From: Corbicula japonica
Lineage: Eukaryota; Mollusca; Bivalvia; Venerida; Cyrenidae
Assembly (NCBI GenBank): GCA_038501625.1
Contig: JAZAYU010000061.1
Location: forward strand, 3,584,303 to 3,648,302
Length of the DNA: 64,000 nt
Direction of reading: 5' to 3'
The stretch's first letter is position 1; every line of letters begins with the position of its first letter. The notes under the pieces were generated by a model. It was not told the origin of the DNA, did no database searches, and saw only the letters and a list, made by a program, of their open reading frames with translations. The position numbers and the translations under genes were made by a program. Shown one piece after another: positions 63,663-64,000 of this stretch.

Positions 63663-63904
63663 TTAACCCTTTCCTTCATAGACTCACCTTGATTGTGTTG
63701 GCAAACAGTGTAGATCCAGATCAGCCAGCACATCCATGCTGTCTGATCAGGATCTGCACTGTTTGCTTTATAATTTGTTAGGTTATTTCTGACCAAAATG
63801 CGACCAGTGCAGATCCTGATCAGATGGCAGGGATGTGCCAGCTGATCTGGATCTACACTGGTTGCACATGCGTAAAAATGTGTATATATGAAGGAAAGGG
63901 TTAA
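63663..63904. mobile_element. Family T MITE, full copy, TTI1 intron 10
   Basis: TTAACCCTTTCCTTCATA and TATGAAGGAAAGGGTTAA are exact ends. The interior is inverted around 'gcactgtttgctttataatt'. It lies 59 bases after exon 10. Confidence 0.82.
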
Positions 63905-64000
63905 TTCTTCACCAACATGATATTGAAATACATTAAATTCTGTATTTTAATAAATCTAGATAAACACTCCAAGTTAAAAAGTCTAGATATATACAATAAG

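Noticed and set aside
1..64000. A prokaryotic-style defence, toxin or biosynthetic gene cluster
   Set aside because: No adjacent intact ORFs, ribosome-binding sites or operon spacing; genes are spliced and the sequence is transposon-rich animal DNA.

Overview
This window looks like repeat-rich nuclear DNA from a bivalve mollusc. The evidence is AT-rich sequence, spliced genes, and several elements that carry a ~165-175 bp tandem core plus a microsatellite tail (the pearl/Helentron-HINE layout familiar from bivalves). The species cannot be fixed from the sequence. There is no bacterial-type gene organisation, no operon, no CRISPR array and no complete functional RNA gene.

Two stretches look like host genes. 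At the right, 49417-63604 (+) holds ten exons whose splice phases all agree. They encode roughly the N-terminal half of TTI1 (TELO2-interacting protein 1), a HEAT-repeat co-chaperone of PI3K-related kinases. Its start codon is missing from the visible first exon and its C-terminal half lies beyond the window. At the left, 349-12285 (-) contains a chain of small exons with good splice signals. The phases agree across the best five (12285 to 4486), and I do not recognise the protein. A third gene, a RING/B-box/coiled-coil TRIM-type ORF at 30016-31592 (+), is broken by a 511-bp retroelement insertion inside the RING finger and by a one-base frame change in a run of nine A.

Most of the rest is mobile DNA. 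The best-defined pieces are: an intact Tc1/mariner DD34E transposase (34728-35756); a 3.47-kb pogo-like element with TA target duplications (43697-47163) whose transposase is split by a HINE; two hAT elements with perfect 8-bp target duplications (11217-12120 and 47519-48456, the latter with a decayed BED finger); a 755-bp LTR miniature element with 97-bp TG...CA repeats and a 4-bp target duplication (12632-13386); and about fifteen fragments of one Penelope-like retroelement between 12.5 and 38.4 kb, many being only its 3' tail. Three HINEs lie at 17.65-19.91, 40.28-42.58 and 44.60-45.76 kb. TTI1 introns are filled with small inverted-repeat elements, often nested in each other.

Layout: 0-12.3 kb, unrecognised minus-strand gene with transposons in its introns; 12.3-30 kb, Penelope-like fragments, HINE, satellites; 30-31.6 kb, broken TRIM gene; 32.5-38.4 kb, MITEs and mariner; 39.4-43.6 kb, a tandem duplication of which one copy carries a HINE and the other is the empty site; 43.7-48.5 kb, pogo and hAT; 49.4-64 kb, TTI1. 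I see no convincing new multi-gene system. The most useful novelties are the unrecognised spliced gene, the nested insertions that can be dated relative to each other, and the repeated inverted junctions of the Penelope-like element.
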